From assembly GCA_913056495.1 (NCBI GenBank), contig CAJXMO010000009.1, positions 115,511 to 179,510 of the forward strand: DNA of 64,000 bases, written 5' to 3'. Position numbers and translations under genes: made by a program. The DNA comes from an uncultured Alteromonadaceae bacterium (GTDB taxonomy: Bacteria; Pseudomonadota; Gammaproteobacteria; Enterobacterales; Alteromonadaceae). The notes below the pieces were generated by a model that was given only the letters and a program-made list of their open reading frames with translations, searched no databases and had not been told where the DNA came from. Positions 18,114-27,703 of the stretch are shown in pieces. The first letter of the stretch is position 1, and each line of letters starts with the position of its first letter.

Positions 18114-20201
18114 ATGAAAGGTTTAATTCCGATGCTGGCGGTAGGGTGTTTATCAGCTTGCAGTCAATTTAATGCAAATACGGAAATGCAGGGCATGAAT
18201 TCAGGAGGCACACAAGTGGATAAGGCGCAACATCATTATCAGGAGCACCACAGGCCACAATATCATTTTACGCCTCGTGCGAACTGGATGAATGATCCAA
18301 ATGGCATGGTTTATCTGGATGGCGAATACCATTTATTTTATCAGTATTATCCGGACGATAATGTTTGGGGGCCTATGCATTGGGGTCATGCCATCTCTAA
18401 AGATATGGTGACCTGGGAGCATTATCCGGTTGCTTTGTACCCAGATGAGCATGGTTGGATATTCTCAGGCAGTGCCGTATTTGATAAAAATAATACGTCG
18501 GGATTAGGTACGTCTGATAACCCGCCACTGATTGCCATTTACACTTACCACAATGATAAAAAAGCGCGCGCAGGCTCAAACAATTACCAAACCCAAGGCA
18601 TTGCCTACAGCCTGGATAAAGGTCGCAGCTGGACGCCTTATGAAAATAATCCGGTATTAATTGGTCCGGATATTCCTGATTTCCGCGATCCTAAAGTCAG
18701 CTGGTATGAGCCAGAGCAAAAGTGGGTAATGGCATTGGCGATAGATGACCATATTGGCTTTTATTCATCGAAAAACCTGATTGACTGGCAGTTTGAAAGT
18801 AATTTTGGCATTGACGCCGGTACTCATGCCGGTGTTTGGGAATGCCCTGATTTAATAAAAATGCAGGTTGAAGGTTCAGATGAAGAAAAATACGTACTTT
18901 TAGTCAGCATTAATCCGGGTGGCCCGAATGGTGGCAGCGCGACGCAATATTTTGTGGGTGATTTTAACGGTAGTGAGTTCATTTTAGATAAAAAAATGAA
19001 ACAACAAGTCTCTAAAGTCCCGGCTGAATTTCCGCAAGGTAAAGTGTTTGCTGATTTTGAAACCGACTTTTCCGGTTGGACAGTTAAAGGCGATGCATTT
19101 TCGTTAGGGCCGGTTGCCGGTAATGCAGACGGGCAAAGCGGTGTTTCAAACTTTGTGGGCAAACGTCTGGTCAATTCGTTTAACAAAGGCGATGCAACCA
19201 CAGGTGAGATTACCTCACAAAGTTTTAAAATTGATGAGCCTTATATCAACTTTTATATTGGTGGTGGTCAACATCCGGGCAAAACCGGCATTAAACTCAT
19301 TGTAAACGGTGAAGTAGTGCGCAGTGAAACCGGCCACAACTCAGAAAAGCTGGATGTTGCAAGCTGGGATGTTGCTGAATATCAGGGCAAAACCGCACAG
19401 TTAAAAATAGTCGATCACGTGACCAGTGGCTGGGGCCATATTAATGTTGATCAAATAGTATTTTCTGACAAACCTGCATTACCTGTGCGTGAACCGGCGA
19501 TCTGGCTGGATTACGGAACGGATAATTATGCCGGTGTAACCTGGTCGAATGTACCTGAGTCGGATGGACGCCATTTATTTATCGGTTGGATGAGCAACTG
19601 GTTATACGCCAATGATGTGCCTACCGATGAGTGGCGAAGCGCTATGACTGTGCCAAGATCCCTTACTTTGCATAATACTGTAGAGGGCTACAGAGTATTT
19701 TCTAATCCGGTGAGCGAGCTCAAAAGTTTACGGATGGAGTCAAATACAACAACCGGGAATATTGTCAGTGATCAGATTGATTTTAATCAGCTGGCAGGTA
19801 TTCAGTCGGCTCAGTTTGAGTTGGATCTGACGCTTAACGCGCATCAGGCTCAGTCGTTCAGCATTAAAGTTACCAACAATATTAATGAACAGGTAAGTTT
19901 TAACTTTGACAGAGCCAACAATCAGCTTGTTTTAGACAGAACACAAGCCGGTAAAAAGCGTTTTCATGACAACTTTGCAACAACGCAAACAGCGCCATTA
20001 AACGGTGATGCTGAAACCTATCATATTCAGCTTTTTCAGGATGCGTCCTCGGTTGAAGTCTTTGTCAATCAGGGTGAAGTTGTGATGACAGCACTGGTTT
20101 TTCCTAATCAGGATTTATCGAATATCAGCTTGAGCGCAGAAGGCGAGGTTGAACTGAGTCGCTGGAGTTTGCATAAATTAGGCTCAATCTGGCGCAAGTA
20201 A
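18114..20201 (+). CDS. GH32 fructanase lipoprotein with inserted beta-sandwich module
   Basis: The 695-residue protein has a lipobox (LSAC, Cys about residue 16), so it is membrane anchored, probably at the cell surface. The five-bladed propeller carries all three GH32 catalytic signatures: WMNDPNG (nucleophile D61), FRDP (D192) and WECPD (acid/base E243). Between the propeller blades, about residues 310-455, a module is inserted (FETDFSGW ... PYINFYIGGG ... GWGHINVDQIVFSD) of the type seen in levanase-like exo-fructanases. The C-terminal GH32 sandwich follows. Substrate is therefore a beta-fructan (levan or inulin) or sucrose-type end. It is the first gene of the operon with susC, susD and the surface lipoprotein, behind an operator-controlled promoter. 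Confidence 0.93.
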   Translation: MKGLIPMLAVGCLSACSQFNANTEMQGMNSGGTQVDKAQHHYQEHHRPQYHFTPRANWMNDPNGMVYLDGEYHLFYQYYPDDNVWGPMHWGHAISKDMVTWEHYPVALYPDEHGWIFSGSAVFDKNNTSGLGTSDNPPLIAIYTYHNDKKARAGSNNYQTQGIAYSLDKGRSWTPYENNPVLIGPDIPDFRDPKVSWYEPEQKWVMALAIDDHIGFYSSKNLIDWQFESNFGIDAGTHAGVWECPDLIKMQVEGSDEEKYVLLVSINPGGPNGGSATQYFVGDFNGSEFILDKKMKQQVSKVPAEFPQGKVFADFETDFSGWTVKGDAFSLGPVAGNADGQSGVSNFVGKRLVNSFNKGDATTGEITSQSFKIDEPYINFYIGGGQHPGKTGIKLIVNGEVVRSETGHNSEKLDVASWDVAEYQGKTAQLKIVDHVTSGWGHINVDQIVFSDKPALPVREPAIWLDYGTDNYAGVTWSNVPESDGRHLFIGWMSNWLYANDVPTDEWRSAMTVPRSLTLHNTVEGYRVFSNPVSELKSLRMESNTTTGNIVSDQIDFNQLAGIQSAQFELDLTLNAHQAQSFSIKVTNNINEQVSFNFDRANNQLVLDRTQAGKKRFHDNFATTQTAPLNGDAETYHIQLFQDASSVEVFVNQGEVVMTALVFPNQDLSNISLSAEGEVELSRWSLHKLGSIWRK

Positions 20202-20260
20202 CTAGAAAATAAATATTTTTGGTCGTATCCGGAGCAATCGACTATTGTGAATATACTACT

Positions 20261-20326
20261 GATTTAGCACAAGGGAATGCTTGCTAAATCATACTCTAAA
20301 AATCCGCACCATTAAAACAACGTTGT
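20261..20326 (+). promoter_or_regulatory. Hairpin plus third ACAACGTTGT operator before the susC-like gene
   Basis: GATTTAGCA (20261-20269) pairs perfectly with TGCTAAATC (20282-20290). The operator ACAACGTTGT is at 20317-20326, 37 bases before the susC start. No convincing -35/-10 pair is seen, so this may be an internal operator (roadblock or looping) or an independent promoter. Confidence 0.65.
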
Positions 20327-20362
20327 ATTATTGGTGTGAAATGAAAACATGGGGACACACGA

Positions 20363-23300
20363 ATGAAGCAATTCAAGTTAAATCCATTCAGTACATCAGG
20401 CACCTTGCCAATTGTTTGCAGCTCATTGTTTTTGTTGCTGCCGACAGTTGTTCAAGCAGCGGAAACCGAAGCTGAAAGTCAAGCAAAACAAGAAATTGTT
20501 CAGGCTGCTGAAACTGAAGCAGACAATACAGATAAACCTGAAGTCGAAGAAACTATAATTGTTACCGGTTACAGCACCCAAAGAAAAGAAGATTTAACCG
20601 GTGCGGTAACCGTTGTTGAGCTGGATGATATTGAAGATCAGCCAGCCGGTAACATTATGCGTAACTTACAAGGCCGGATCCCGGGTTTATCTATTACCAC
20701 TGACGGTAATCCGGGACAAGGCGCTACCGTACGCATTCGTGGTCAGGGTTTAGGCCGTTTGGGTAATAACGATCCTTTATATATTGTGGATGGTGTACCG
20801 ACAAAACTTAGTTTGCATCAGCTAAACTCGCGTGATTTTGAATCCATTCAGGTATTAAAAGATGCGGCTGCGGCCAGTATTTATGGTGCACGAGCTGCCA
20901 ACGGTGTAATTGTCATTACCACTAAAAAAGGTAAAAAGGGCAGTGTTCAGTTTAATGTTTCATACAATGAAACCATTGAAGACTTTGATTATGATTTACG
21001 TCCGCTGAATACTCAGGAGCGGGCTCAGGTTGTCTGGCAGGCTGCGGTTAATGACGGCACCAATCCAAATAATGCCAGCCCTTTATATACGTATGACTGG
21101 AACGGCGACTATGACAATCCGGTATTAAACAAAATTATTTTCCCGAATAAATTAGATGCAAATGGCACTACGTCACCTGCGATGCCGGGTACAAACTGGT
21201 TTGATGAAGTGACTCAGCAGGCGAAAACCCGTGATTTGAATTTTTCTGTCAGTGGTGGTTCAGACAGAGCAACTGGCTTTATGTCGCTTGGTTTTTTTGA
21301 AGCGCAAGGCATAGTGAAAGAGTCTAACTTTGAGCGTATTTCATTTCGTGCTAACTCATCATTTGATGTGGTCGAAGATAAATTTACCGTGGGTGAAAAT
21401 TTAACTTTAACCCGTCAGACTTCTAATCAGGTCAACAGCGAAGCCTATAATATTTTGGGCTTAGCACTTGAGCAACAATCAATCGTGCCTGTGTATACGG
21501 ACGATGGTAGTCAGTTTGCAGGTCCGGCAGCCGGTATTACTGACCGTGATAATCCGGTGATGTTAATTGAACAAAACAAAGACAGTGAAGATATGTTTAC
21601 CCGCTTTATGGGTAATATTTTTGCTGAATACAAACCGATTGAAACGGTTAAACTCAGATCGAATGTGGCATTGGACTATGGCAATTTTTATTATCGCCGC
21701 TTGGTTAGAACAGTAGATGCAGGTACGCAGCAGCGCGAAGCCGAGTTATTTAATGCCAACGCCTGGACTCAGAATTTAACGTTTTCTAATACCGCAGAAT
21801 ATTCAGATACCTTTGATGATAAACATAACTTGGTTGTATTAATTGGTACAGAAACCATTGACTACAAAGCCGAAGACTTTAACGTGTTAAGTAAAGGCAT
21901 TGCAGTTGAAGATTACGACTTTGCCTTTCAGGGTACAACCACGGGCGAAGTATTAAAAGGCGGCTTGGGCGATGAATGGTCATTAAACTCTTATTTTGCG
22001 AAAGTCGATTATAACTTTGACGACAAGTATTTAGTGTCCGGTACGATCCGCCGCGATGGTTCATCCCGCTTTGGTTCAAATAACCAATATGGTAATTTTC
22101 CGGCGGTTTCTGCCGGCTGGAATGTCAGCAATGAAGATTTCTTTGATGTCCCTTTAGTTTCAACGTTAAAGCTTAGAGCCAGTTGGGGTAAAACCGGTAA
22201 TCAGGAAATTGATTCACGTGCCAAACAGGATATTTTTGAGCCATTGTATGCAACTCAGTCTTTGTTCACCAATGATCAGGATAATGGTACTGCCTATGAT
22301 ATTGGTGGTAACGATACAGGCACATTGCCATCCGGCTTTAGAAAAAATCTAACCGGAAACCCGGATTTAAAATGGGAAACCTCAACTTCTGTAAACTTTG
22401 GGGCCGACTACAGCCTGTATTACGGCACGATTTACGGCACCTTTGACTGGTTTAAAAAGAAAACCTCAGACATTCTCACGTTAACGACTCCGCTGGCAAC
22501 TTTAGGCGAAGGTGCTGCACAGTGGGTGAATGGCGGTGACGTTGAAAACTCAGGGCTTGAATTTAGTGTTACTTATGATGATTACATTGAAATTGAAGGC
22601 ATAGGTGAATTTGAGTTTGATATTACCGCGAATGTTTCAAGCTATAAAAATGAAGTGGTTGCGTTACCTGACAATGTGAAAAACTCATTTGGTGGTAATG
22701 GTGCAGACAAAACCATTTTAGGTCACTCGGTGAATGCGGTTTATGGTTTGGTGGCAGACGGTTTATTCCAGAGCCAGGAAGAAGTGGATGTGCACGCTGA
22801 GCAAACGGGCGCAGCGCCGGGCCGTATTCGATTTGCCGATACCAACGGAGATGGCATGATCTCAGATGCGGATAAAGTGTTTTTCACGGAGCGTGATCCG
22901 GATTTTGAATATGGTTTAAACATTAATATCGCTTACGAAAACTGGGACTTTAATATGTTCTGGCAGGGCGTAGAAGGCGGTCAGATTGATAACTATTTCC
23001 GGCGGTTTACCGACTTTACTTCACTGAATGTTGGCTCTAACTATGGCAGCCGCACCTTACATGCCTGGACGCCGGACAATACGGACTCTGATGTACCTGC
23101 ACTAAGCCGTATTGATAACAATGGTGAAGGTCAGTTATCCAGTTTCTATTTTGAAGATGCTTCTTATTTAAAACTGAGAAATGTGTCTTTAGGTTATAGC
23201 CCGGACTCAAGCATGTTAAGCGACTGGGGTGTTGAAAGTTTACGTTTTTATGTGCAGGCACAAAACCTGATCACAATTACACCGGATGGCACATTAAGTC

Positions 23301-23374
23301 AGGATCCGGAAGCGCCGAACAATGCTTTCCCAATCCCAAGACGCTTTACGCTGGGCTTTGATTTAGGGTTTTAA
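20363..23374 (+). CDS. susC-like: SusC/RagA-family TonB-dependent transporter
   Basis: The 1003-residue protein shows the SusC plug hallmarks: GRIPGLSI, VRIRGQG, PLYIVDGVP, FESIQVLKDAAAASIYGARAANGVIVITTKKG. The C-terminus (PRRFTLGFDLGF) is the usual SusC end. A long signal (residues about 1-33) and a short duplicated linker (QAAETEA twice) lead straight into the TonB box TIIVTGYS. The carboxypeptidase-regulatory-like N-terminal domain of Bacteroidota SusC proteins is absent. Role: TonB-driven import of fructo-oligosaccharides, with SusD as lid. The gene is preceded by a GH32 gene and an operator, and followed 61 bases later by the SusD gene. Family call is certain; the fructan substrate is inferred from context. 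Confidence 0.95.
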   Translation: MKQFKLNPFSTSGTLPIVCSSLFLLLPTVVQAAETEAESQAKQEIVQAAETEADNTDKPEVEETIIVTGYSTQRKEDLTGAVTVVELDDIEDQPAGNIMRNLQGRIPGLSITTDGNPGQGATVRIRGQGLGRLGNNDPLYIVDGVPTKLSLHQLNSRDFESIQVLKDAAAASIYGARAANGVIVITTKKGKKGSVQFNVSYNETIEDFDYDLRPLNTQERAQVVWQAAVNDGTNPNNASPLYTYDWNGDYDNPVLNKIIFPNKLDANGTTSPAMPGTNWFDEVTQQAKTRDLNFSVSGGSDRATGFMSLGFFEAQGIVKESNFERISFRANSSFDVVEDKFTVGENLTLTRQTSNQVNSEAYNILGLALEQQSIVPVYTDDGSQFAGPAAGITDRDNPVMLIEQNKDSEDMFTRFMGNIFAEYKPIETVKLRSNVALDYGNFYYRRLVRTVDAGTQQREAELFNANAWTQNLTFSNTAEYSDTFDDKHNLVVLIGTETIDYKAEDFNVLSKGIAVEDYDFAFQGTTTGEVLKGGLGDEWSLNSYFAKVDYNFDDKYLVSGTIRRDGSSRFGSNNQYGNFPAVSAGWNVSNEDFFDVPLVSTLKLRASWGKTGNQEIDSRAKQDIFEPLYATQSLFTNDQDNGTAYDIGGNDTGTLPSGFRKNLTGNPDLKWETSTSVNFGADYSLYYGTIYGTFDWFKKKTSDILTLTTPLATLGEGAAQWVNGGDVENSGLEFSVTYDDYIEIEGIGEFEFDITANVSSYKNEVVALPDNVKNSFGGNGADKTILGHSVNAVYGLVADGLFQSQEEVDVHAEQTGAAPGRIRFADTNGDGMISDADKVFFTERDPDFEYGLNINIAYENWDFNMFWQGVEGGQIDNYFRRFTDFTSLNVGSNYGSRTLHAWTPDNTDSDVPALSRIDNNGEGQLSSFYFEDASYLKLRNVSLGYSPDSSMLSDWGVESLRFYVQAQNLITITPDGTLSQDPEAPNNAFPIPRRFTLGFDLGF

Positions 23375-23435
23375 GCGATTGTGAAAGCTAAAAACGAATT
23401 GACTGAATTTAACCAGATTTAATGAGAGTAAAGAA

Positions 23436-25199
23436 ATGAAAAAATTAACAAGCTTTTTAACCGCATCAGCATTGGCAGTTGGCCTGTCTGGTTGTGGAGA
23501 CTTAGATAAAAATCCTAAAGGGGCGTTAACTGAAGAGCAGGTAACCGCACCTGAACAAATTGATCAATTGGTTATCGCGTCTTATGCCTTTTTAGGCAAT
23601 GACCATTATACCATTCCGCATTCTTTCTGGGCGACCGGTAACCTGCGTTCCGGTGATGCGCACAAAGGTGGTAATGGCCCGGGTGATATCTTTTATTATC
23701 ACGCACTATCTATGTTTACGCCGCTGATCCCGGATATGGCATCTTATCCGCCTGATTTTGCCGATATCAACGGTAATATGTGGGAACGATTTTATGCTGC
23801 TATTTCGCGTACCAATGCTGCATTAAAAGCGGTTGCATCCACCGAGTTGAGTAATAAAGCCGAGGTACAGTCTGAACTGAGATTTGTTCGCGGTATATTC
23901 TATTTTTGGCTGAAAATTCATTACAAGCATATTCCATATATTGACGAAACCGTGAGTGTGGATGAAATTATGCAAATCAGTAATGCCGATTTAACTGACC
24001 AGCAGTTATGGGACAAAATAGCCGGTGATTTTGAATTTGCAGCCGCTAATTTACCTGAACAACAAGATGATGTTGGCCGTGCCAATAAATATTCGGCCCA
24101 GGCATTTTTAGCCAAAGTACGCTTATTTCAGGCTTATGAGCAAAACGATCAGAACGAAGTGGTAAACATTAATAAAGATTTACTGAATCAGGTTGTGAGC
24201 TTAGTCGACTCAATTGAAGCATCAGGCCAATATGAGCTCAACGATGATTATGCGAAAAACTTTTTACATGAATTTGAAAACAGCAAAGAGTCAGTTTTTG
24301 CAATTCAACGTTCAGTAGACGATGGTACGCCAGATGGTAAAGGTAACTTTGCGTTTGCGTTAAATGGCCCGCAAATCAATATGGATGTTTATTATGGTTG
24401 TTGTGGTTTTCATATTCCAACCGACAACCTGGTGAATGCATTTAAAGTGGATTTAAACGGCTTACCCGAATTTGACAGCTTTAATGACGAGCTGTATCAA
24501 ATCGACAGCGACATAGTGGATCCGCGTTTAGACAGCACGGTTGGCATGATTGGCAAACCATTTAAATATGATCCTAACTTAGTGGTTGATGAATCCTGGG
24601 CACGGGATGCCAATAACTATGGTACTTATGTTTCGATGAAAGAATTAGAAACACCCGATTGTAACTGTTTAAGCAAAAACGGGCCTTTTACCATTTCATC
24701 ACTCAATACAGATTTGATTCGTTATTCAGATGTACTGCTTTGGAAAGCAGAAGCTTTGATTCAGTTAGATCGCTGGGATGAAGCTTTACCTATTATCAAT
24801 AAAATCAGAAAACGTGCGCAAGACAGTATTGCTCGCTTTCAACGTCCTGATTTAACTAAAACTGATATTGGCGGCAGCGCAGAATATCGGGTAGGTCTGT
24901 ACGATTCATTCGCAAATAAAGACGAAGCATTTCAGGCACTACGCTGGGAACGCCGACTTGAATTTGCAATGGAAGGCTTCCGTTTCTTTGATTTAGTGCG
25001 CTGGGGTGTAGCCGCTGAAACCATCAACGGCTATCTGGAAGTGGAAAAGACGCGTAAACCTTATTTAGCCGGTGACCCCGAAAAAGATAATGACGATGCG
25101 TTTTTTGTTAAAGGTAAACACGAGTTTATGCCAATTCCACAAGAGCAGATTAATTTAAGTCAGCAAGGTGCGGTATATATTCAAAACGCAGGTTATTAA
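23436..25199 (+). CDS. susD-like: SusD/RagB-family surface glycan-binding lipoprotein
   Basis: The 587-residue lipoprotein has lipobox LSGC (Cys about residue 20) followed by the SusD-typical start DLDKNPKGALTEEQ. TPR-like helices contain NAALKAV, RGIFYFWL and the YSAQAFLAKVRLFQAY segment. The late SusD signature ALRWERRLEFAMEGFRFFDLVRWG and the C-terminal MPIPQEQINL are present. SusD caps the SusC barrel and captures glycan. Aromatic residues such as those in the YYGCCGFH stretch may form the binding face (inference). The pairing and order with susC are exactly those of Bacteroidota loci, which suggests lateral transfer of the pair. Confidence 0.95.
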   Translation: MKKLTSFLTASALAVGLSGCGDLDKNPKGALTEEQVTAPEQIDQLVIASYAFLGNDHYTIPHSFWATGNLRSGDAHKGGNGPGDIFYYHALSMFTPLIPDMASYPPDFADINGNMWERFYAAISRTNAALKAVASTELSNKAEVQSELRFVRGIFYFWLKIHYKHIPYIDETVSVDEIMQISNADLTDQQLWDKIAGDFEFAAANLPEQQDDVGRANKYSAQAFLAKVRLFQAYEQNDQNEVVNINKDLLNQVVSLVDSIEASGQYELNDDYAKNFLHEFENSKESVFAIQRSVDDGTPDGKGNFAFALNGPQINMDVYYGCCGFHIPTDNLVNAFKVDLNGLPEFDSFNDELYQIDSDIVDPRLDSTVGMIGKPFKYDPNLVVDESWARDANNYGTYVSMKELETPDCNCLSKNGPFTISSLNTDLIRYSDVLLWKAEALIQLDRWDEALPIINKIRKRAQDSIARFQRPDLTKTDIGGSAEYRVGLYDSFANKDEAFQALRWERRLEFAMEGFRFFDLVRWGVAAETINGYLEVEKTRKPYLAGDPEKDNDDAFFVKGKHEFMPIPQEQINLSQQGAVYIQNAGY

Positions 25200-25206
25200 A
25201 AAAACA

Positions 25207-25235
25207 GCAAAACCAAAACGGGGTTTTGGTTTTGC
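25207..25235. terminator. Strong hairpin between SusD and surface lipoprotein genes
   Basis: GCAAAACCAAAAC (25207-25219) and its perfect complement (25223-25235) enclose a 3-base loop. No T run follows on the plus strand, so partial attenuation or 3'-end protection of the susCD message is more likely than full termination. Confidence 0.6.
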
Positions 25236-25342
25236 TTCCATCCGGTTGAATGAGTTTAGGTCGGCACACTTAAACTCTGTTTTTTCGACAAAAAAATTTA
25301 CTCGACATAAATAACCTTGTTTATGTAGGAAGGGGATTAGAT

Positions 25343-27301
25343 ATGAATAAAAAAATGATTTATCTGGCTTGTTTATCGGCTTTATCTATTATGGTTTCTG
25401 GCTGTAAAACAGAACCGGAGTCGCCTAAAGGCGAATACAGTATTGCGATTTCATCTGACTTTTCGACAGAAATTGAGCCGCCACCAGAGCCGCCAAAAGA
25501 ATCTTATCAGGAGACAAACCTTGATCAGACAGTGAGTAATGTCAATGTTGCGCCAGACGCCTTTGTTCAGGTGATTGGCAGTTTTGACGACGCTTTGCAA
25601 ACCATTGAAGCAGGTTGGAAAGCCAGTGGAGCTTTTAGTAACCCGGCAAGCGCTGCAAGCTGGGCGTTTTTACCGGACAATCAAATTGAAAATGAATCTG
25701 AGCCAACTGCATTTGTTGGTTTACATGGCGTGTCTACCTGTGAAATTAATGAAAACGCAGAGGGTTGTGATGCCCCCACAGGCACATTATTGTCACCCTT
25801 TTTTAAAGTAGACTCAGCCAGACCTTATTTACGCCTACTATTATCAGGCGGTAATGCTGAAGCTTCAAATGATGTAGGTATTCGGGTTTTGAACGAAAGC
25901 GGTAACGAAATCACCCGGCTTAATCCGGGTAACTGTGGTGGCGCCTGGAATAAAGGAAACAATGATTGGCAAACGATAGATTTATCCGCCAATGTGGGTG
26001 AGTATGTTCAGGTCGAAATGTACGACAACGAGTCACAAGGCTGTGGTTTTATTGCGTTTGATCATTTGCATATGAGTGCGTTTGAATCATTGGTAACCGA
26101 TTATTCAGAAGCAGATGTTGATCAGTCTTTATTAAATGTAAGTGTATCCAACGACTCGTTTACACAGGTTATTGGTAGTTTTGATGATGCGCTAGCCATG
26201 TTAGAGAGTGGTTGGAGTGCAACAGGCGCGTTTGCGTCGCCTGCCAGTGCGACCAGCTGGGCATTTTTACCGGATAATAATATGCAAGGTGAAGATGCAA
26301 AGGCCGCTGTTGTTGGTTTGCATGCCGCCTCAACTTGTGAAATTAATGAAAATTCAGAGGGCTGTGATGCGCCTACAGGCACACTAACATCACCACTCTT
26401 TTTGGTGAACGAAGCTCGTCCCATTTTAAATATGTTGTTATCGGGTGGTAATGCTGAAGGTAGTAATGACGTTGGTATGAAAATACTAGCAGCAGATGGT
26501 AGCGAAATCGCCAGCTACAATCCTGGTACTTGCGGAGACGCGCATATTAAAGGCGATCACAACTGGATATCGCATGATTTAACCGATTATATCGGTCAAA
26601 ATGTTCGTGTTGAAATATACGATAATGAAGAAGCTGGTTGTGGTTTTATTGCCTTTGACCATTTACATATGAGCTCAACCGCTGGACCGGTAAATGATTA
26701 TAAAGAAATTAATCCAGACCAGAGCGTGGCTAATGTTACCCTTGCAGACGATAGTTTTGCCCAGGTTATTGCCAGTTTTGACAACCCCACCGCTATGATT
26801 GCCAATGGTTGGCAGGCAACGGGTGATTTTATCCCTGCTGAAGGTACATCAGGCTGGACTTTTTTACCGGATAATCACTCAGGTGACAATGGTCAACAAA
26901 ATGCTCAGGTTATCGGTTTATCAGCGGGTTCAACTTGTGAAATTAACGACAATGAAAAAGGCTGCGATGCGCCAACTGGTACCCTCACTTCACCCGAATT
27001 TGTGGTAAATGCCGAGCGCCCTTATTTAAATGTTAATTTAGGTGGCGGTGATGCAGGCAAAGCCGTTGGCTTAAAAGTGCTCAATGCCAATGGTGAAGAA
27101 ATTGCCATTACTCAACCACAAACCTGTAACCAAGCTTGGTTAGGCGCGGGTGGCGTAGTGGATACCAACTGGCATACATTAGACTTGTCTGACTATGTTG
27201 GCCAGAGCGTACAAGTTCAGTTATTTGACAATGAATCTGGCGGCTGTGGCTTCTTAGCATTTGATCATATTCATATGAGTGCAACTCAGCTGGCACAGTA
27301 G
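25343..27301 (+). CDS. Surface lipoprotein with three tandem fructan-locus modules (SusE/SGBP position)
   Basis: The 652-residue lipoprotein has lipobox VSGC (Cys about residue 21), then an acidic/Pro linker and three repeats of about 190 residues starting near 77, 276 and 476. Each repeat has GSFD or ASFD, GW.A(T/S)G.F, STCEIN, GCDAPTGTL, a GG-containing strand, a W near ...H.W and ends GCGF(I/L)AFDH(L/I)HMS. Four Cys per repeat suggest disulphides. The fold is likely a jelly-roll carbohydrate-binding domain (inference). The gene occupies the place of surface glycan-binding proteins after susD, and the same module occurs three times at the end of the giant GH32 at 43714. No catalytic domain is visible. 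Confidence 0.85.
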   Translation: MNKKMIYLACLSALSIMVSGCKTEPESPKGEYSIAISSDFSTEIEPPPEPPKESYQETNLDQTVSNVNVAPDAFVQVIGSFDDALQTIEAGWKASGAFSNPASAASWAFLPDNQIENESEPTAFVGLHGVSTCEINENAEGCDAPTGTLLSPFFKVDSARPYLRLLLSGGNAEASNDVGIRVLNESGNEITRLNPGNCGGAWNKGNNDWQTIDLSANVGEYVQVEMYDNESQGCGFIAFDHLHMSAFESLVTDYSEADVDQSLLNVSVSNDSFTQVIGSFDDALAMLESGWSATGAFASPASATSWAFLPDNNMQGEDAKAAVVGLHAASTCEINENSEGCDAPTGTLTSPLFLVNEARPILNMLLSGGNAEGSNDVGMKILAADGSEIASYNPGTCGDAHIKGDHNWISHDLTDYIGQNVRVEIYDNEEAGCGFIAFDHLHMSSTAGPVNDYKEINPDQSVANVTLADDSFAQVIASFDNPTAMIANGWQATGDFIPAEGTSGWTFLPDNHSGDNGQQNAQVIGLSAGSTCEINDNEKGCDAPTGTLTSPEFVVNAERPYLNVNLGGGDAGKAVGLKVLNANGEEIAITQPQTCNQAWLGAGGVVDTNWHTLDLSDYVGQSVQVQLFDNESGGCGFLAFDHIHMSATQLAQ

Positions 27302-27309
27302 TACACTTC

Positions 27310-27342
27310 AGCACGGATACAGATTAGGTATCCGTGCTTTTA
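27310..27342 (+). terminator. Intrinsic terminator of the susCD operon
   Basis: The 11-base-pair stem AGCACGGATAC/GTATCCGTGCT is followed by TTTAAT. Confidence 0.88.
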
Positions 27343-27348
27343 ATAATT

Positions 27349-27370
27349 GCGGGCCTAGCCCGCTTTGTTT
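27349..27370 (+). terminator. Second, tandem intrinsic terminator
   Basis: GCGGGC-CTA-GCCCGC is followed by TTTGTTT. From here to 27703 I see no gene or clear site. Confidence 0.75.
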
Positions 27371-27703
27371 AAACCTATCTTTTTACAATTTTGTTGTTTA
27401 AATAAACTAATTTAAAAGTGGGCGCGGCTCACTTAGAATTAGCTTTCTAAGAAAACCAATTCTTTATTCAATGTAGGTTTGGTAGGCGCAGCACACCTAA
27501 CATTTTTTATTCCAGTCTGTATTTTTGGCAGCTATGAGCGAGAAACGGAAATTAACCTTCTTTTAATCGGGCGGCTGCTTTAGGTAAAAATAGAAGACTT
27601 ATTTTCAGTAAAACCTTAATTCGTTTTTTAACGCTCATTTTAAGCTAGAAATATACAGGATGACTTCGATCATTCACTTGTGAAGGGTACTCAAGCTTTT
27701 TAG

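Noticed and set aside
26122..26424. 100-codon minus-strand frame inside the surface lipoprotein gene
   Set aside because: It is a shadow of the repeated modules. Similar shadows appear opposite each module in the giant GH32 gene (for example 46776-47090, 47394-47771), as expected from shared codon patterns.
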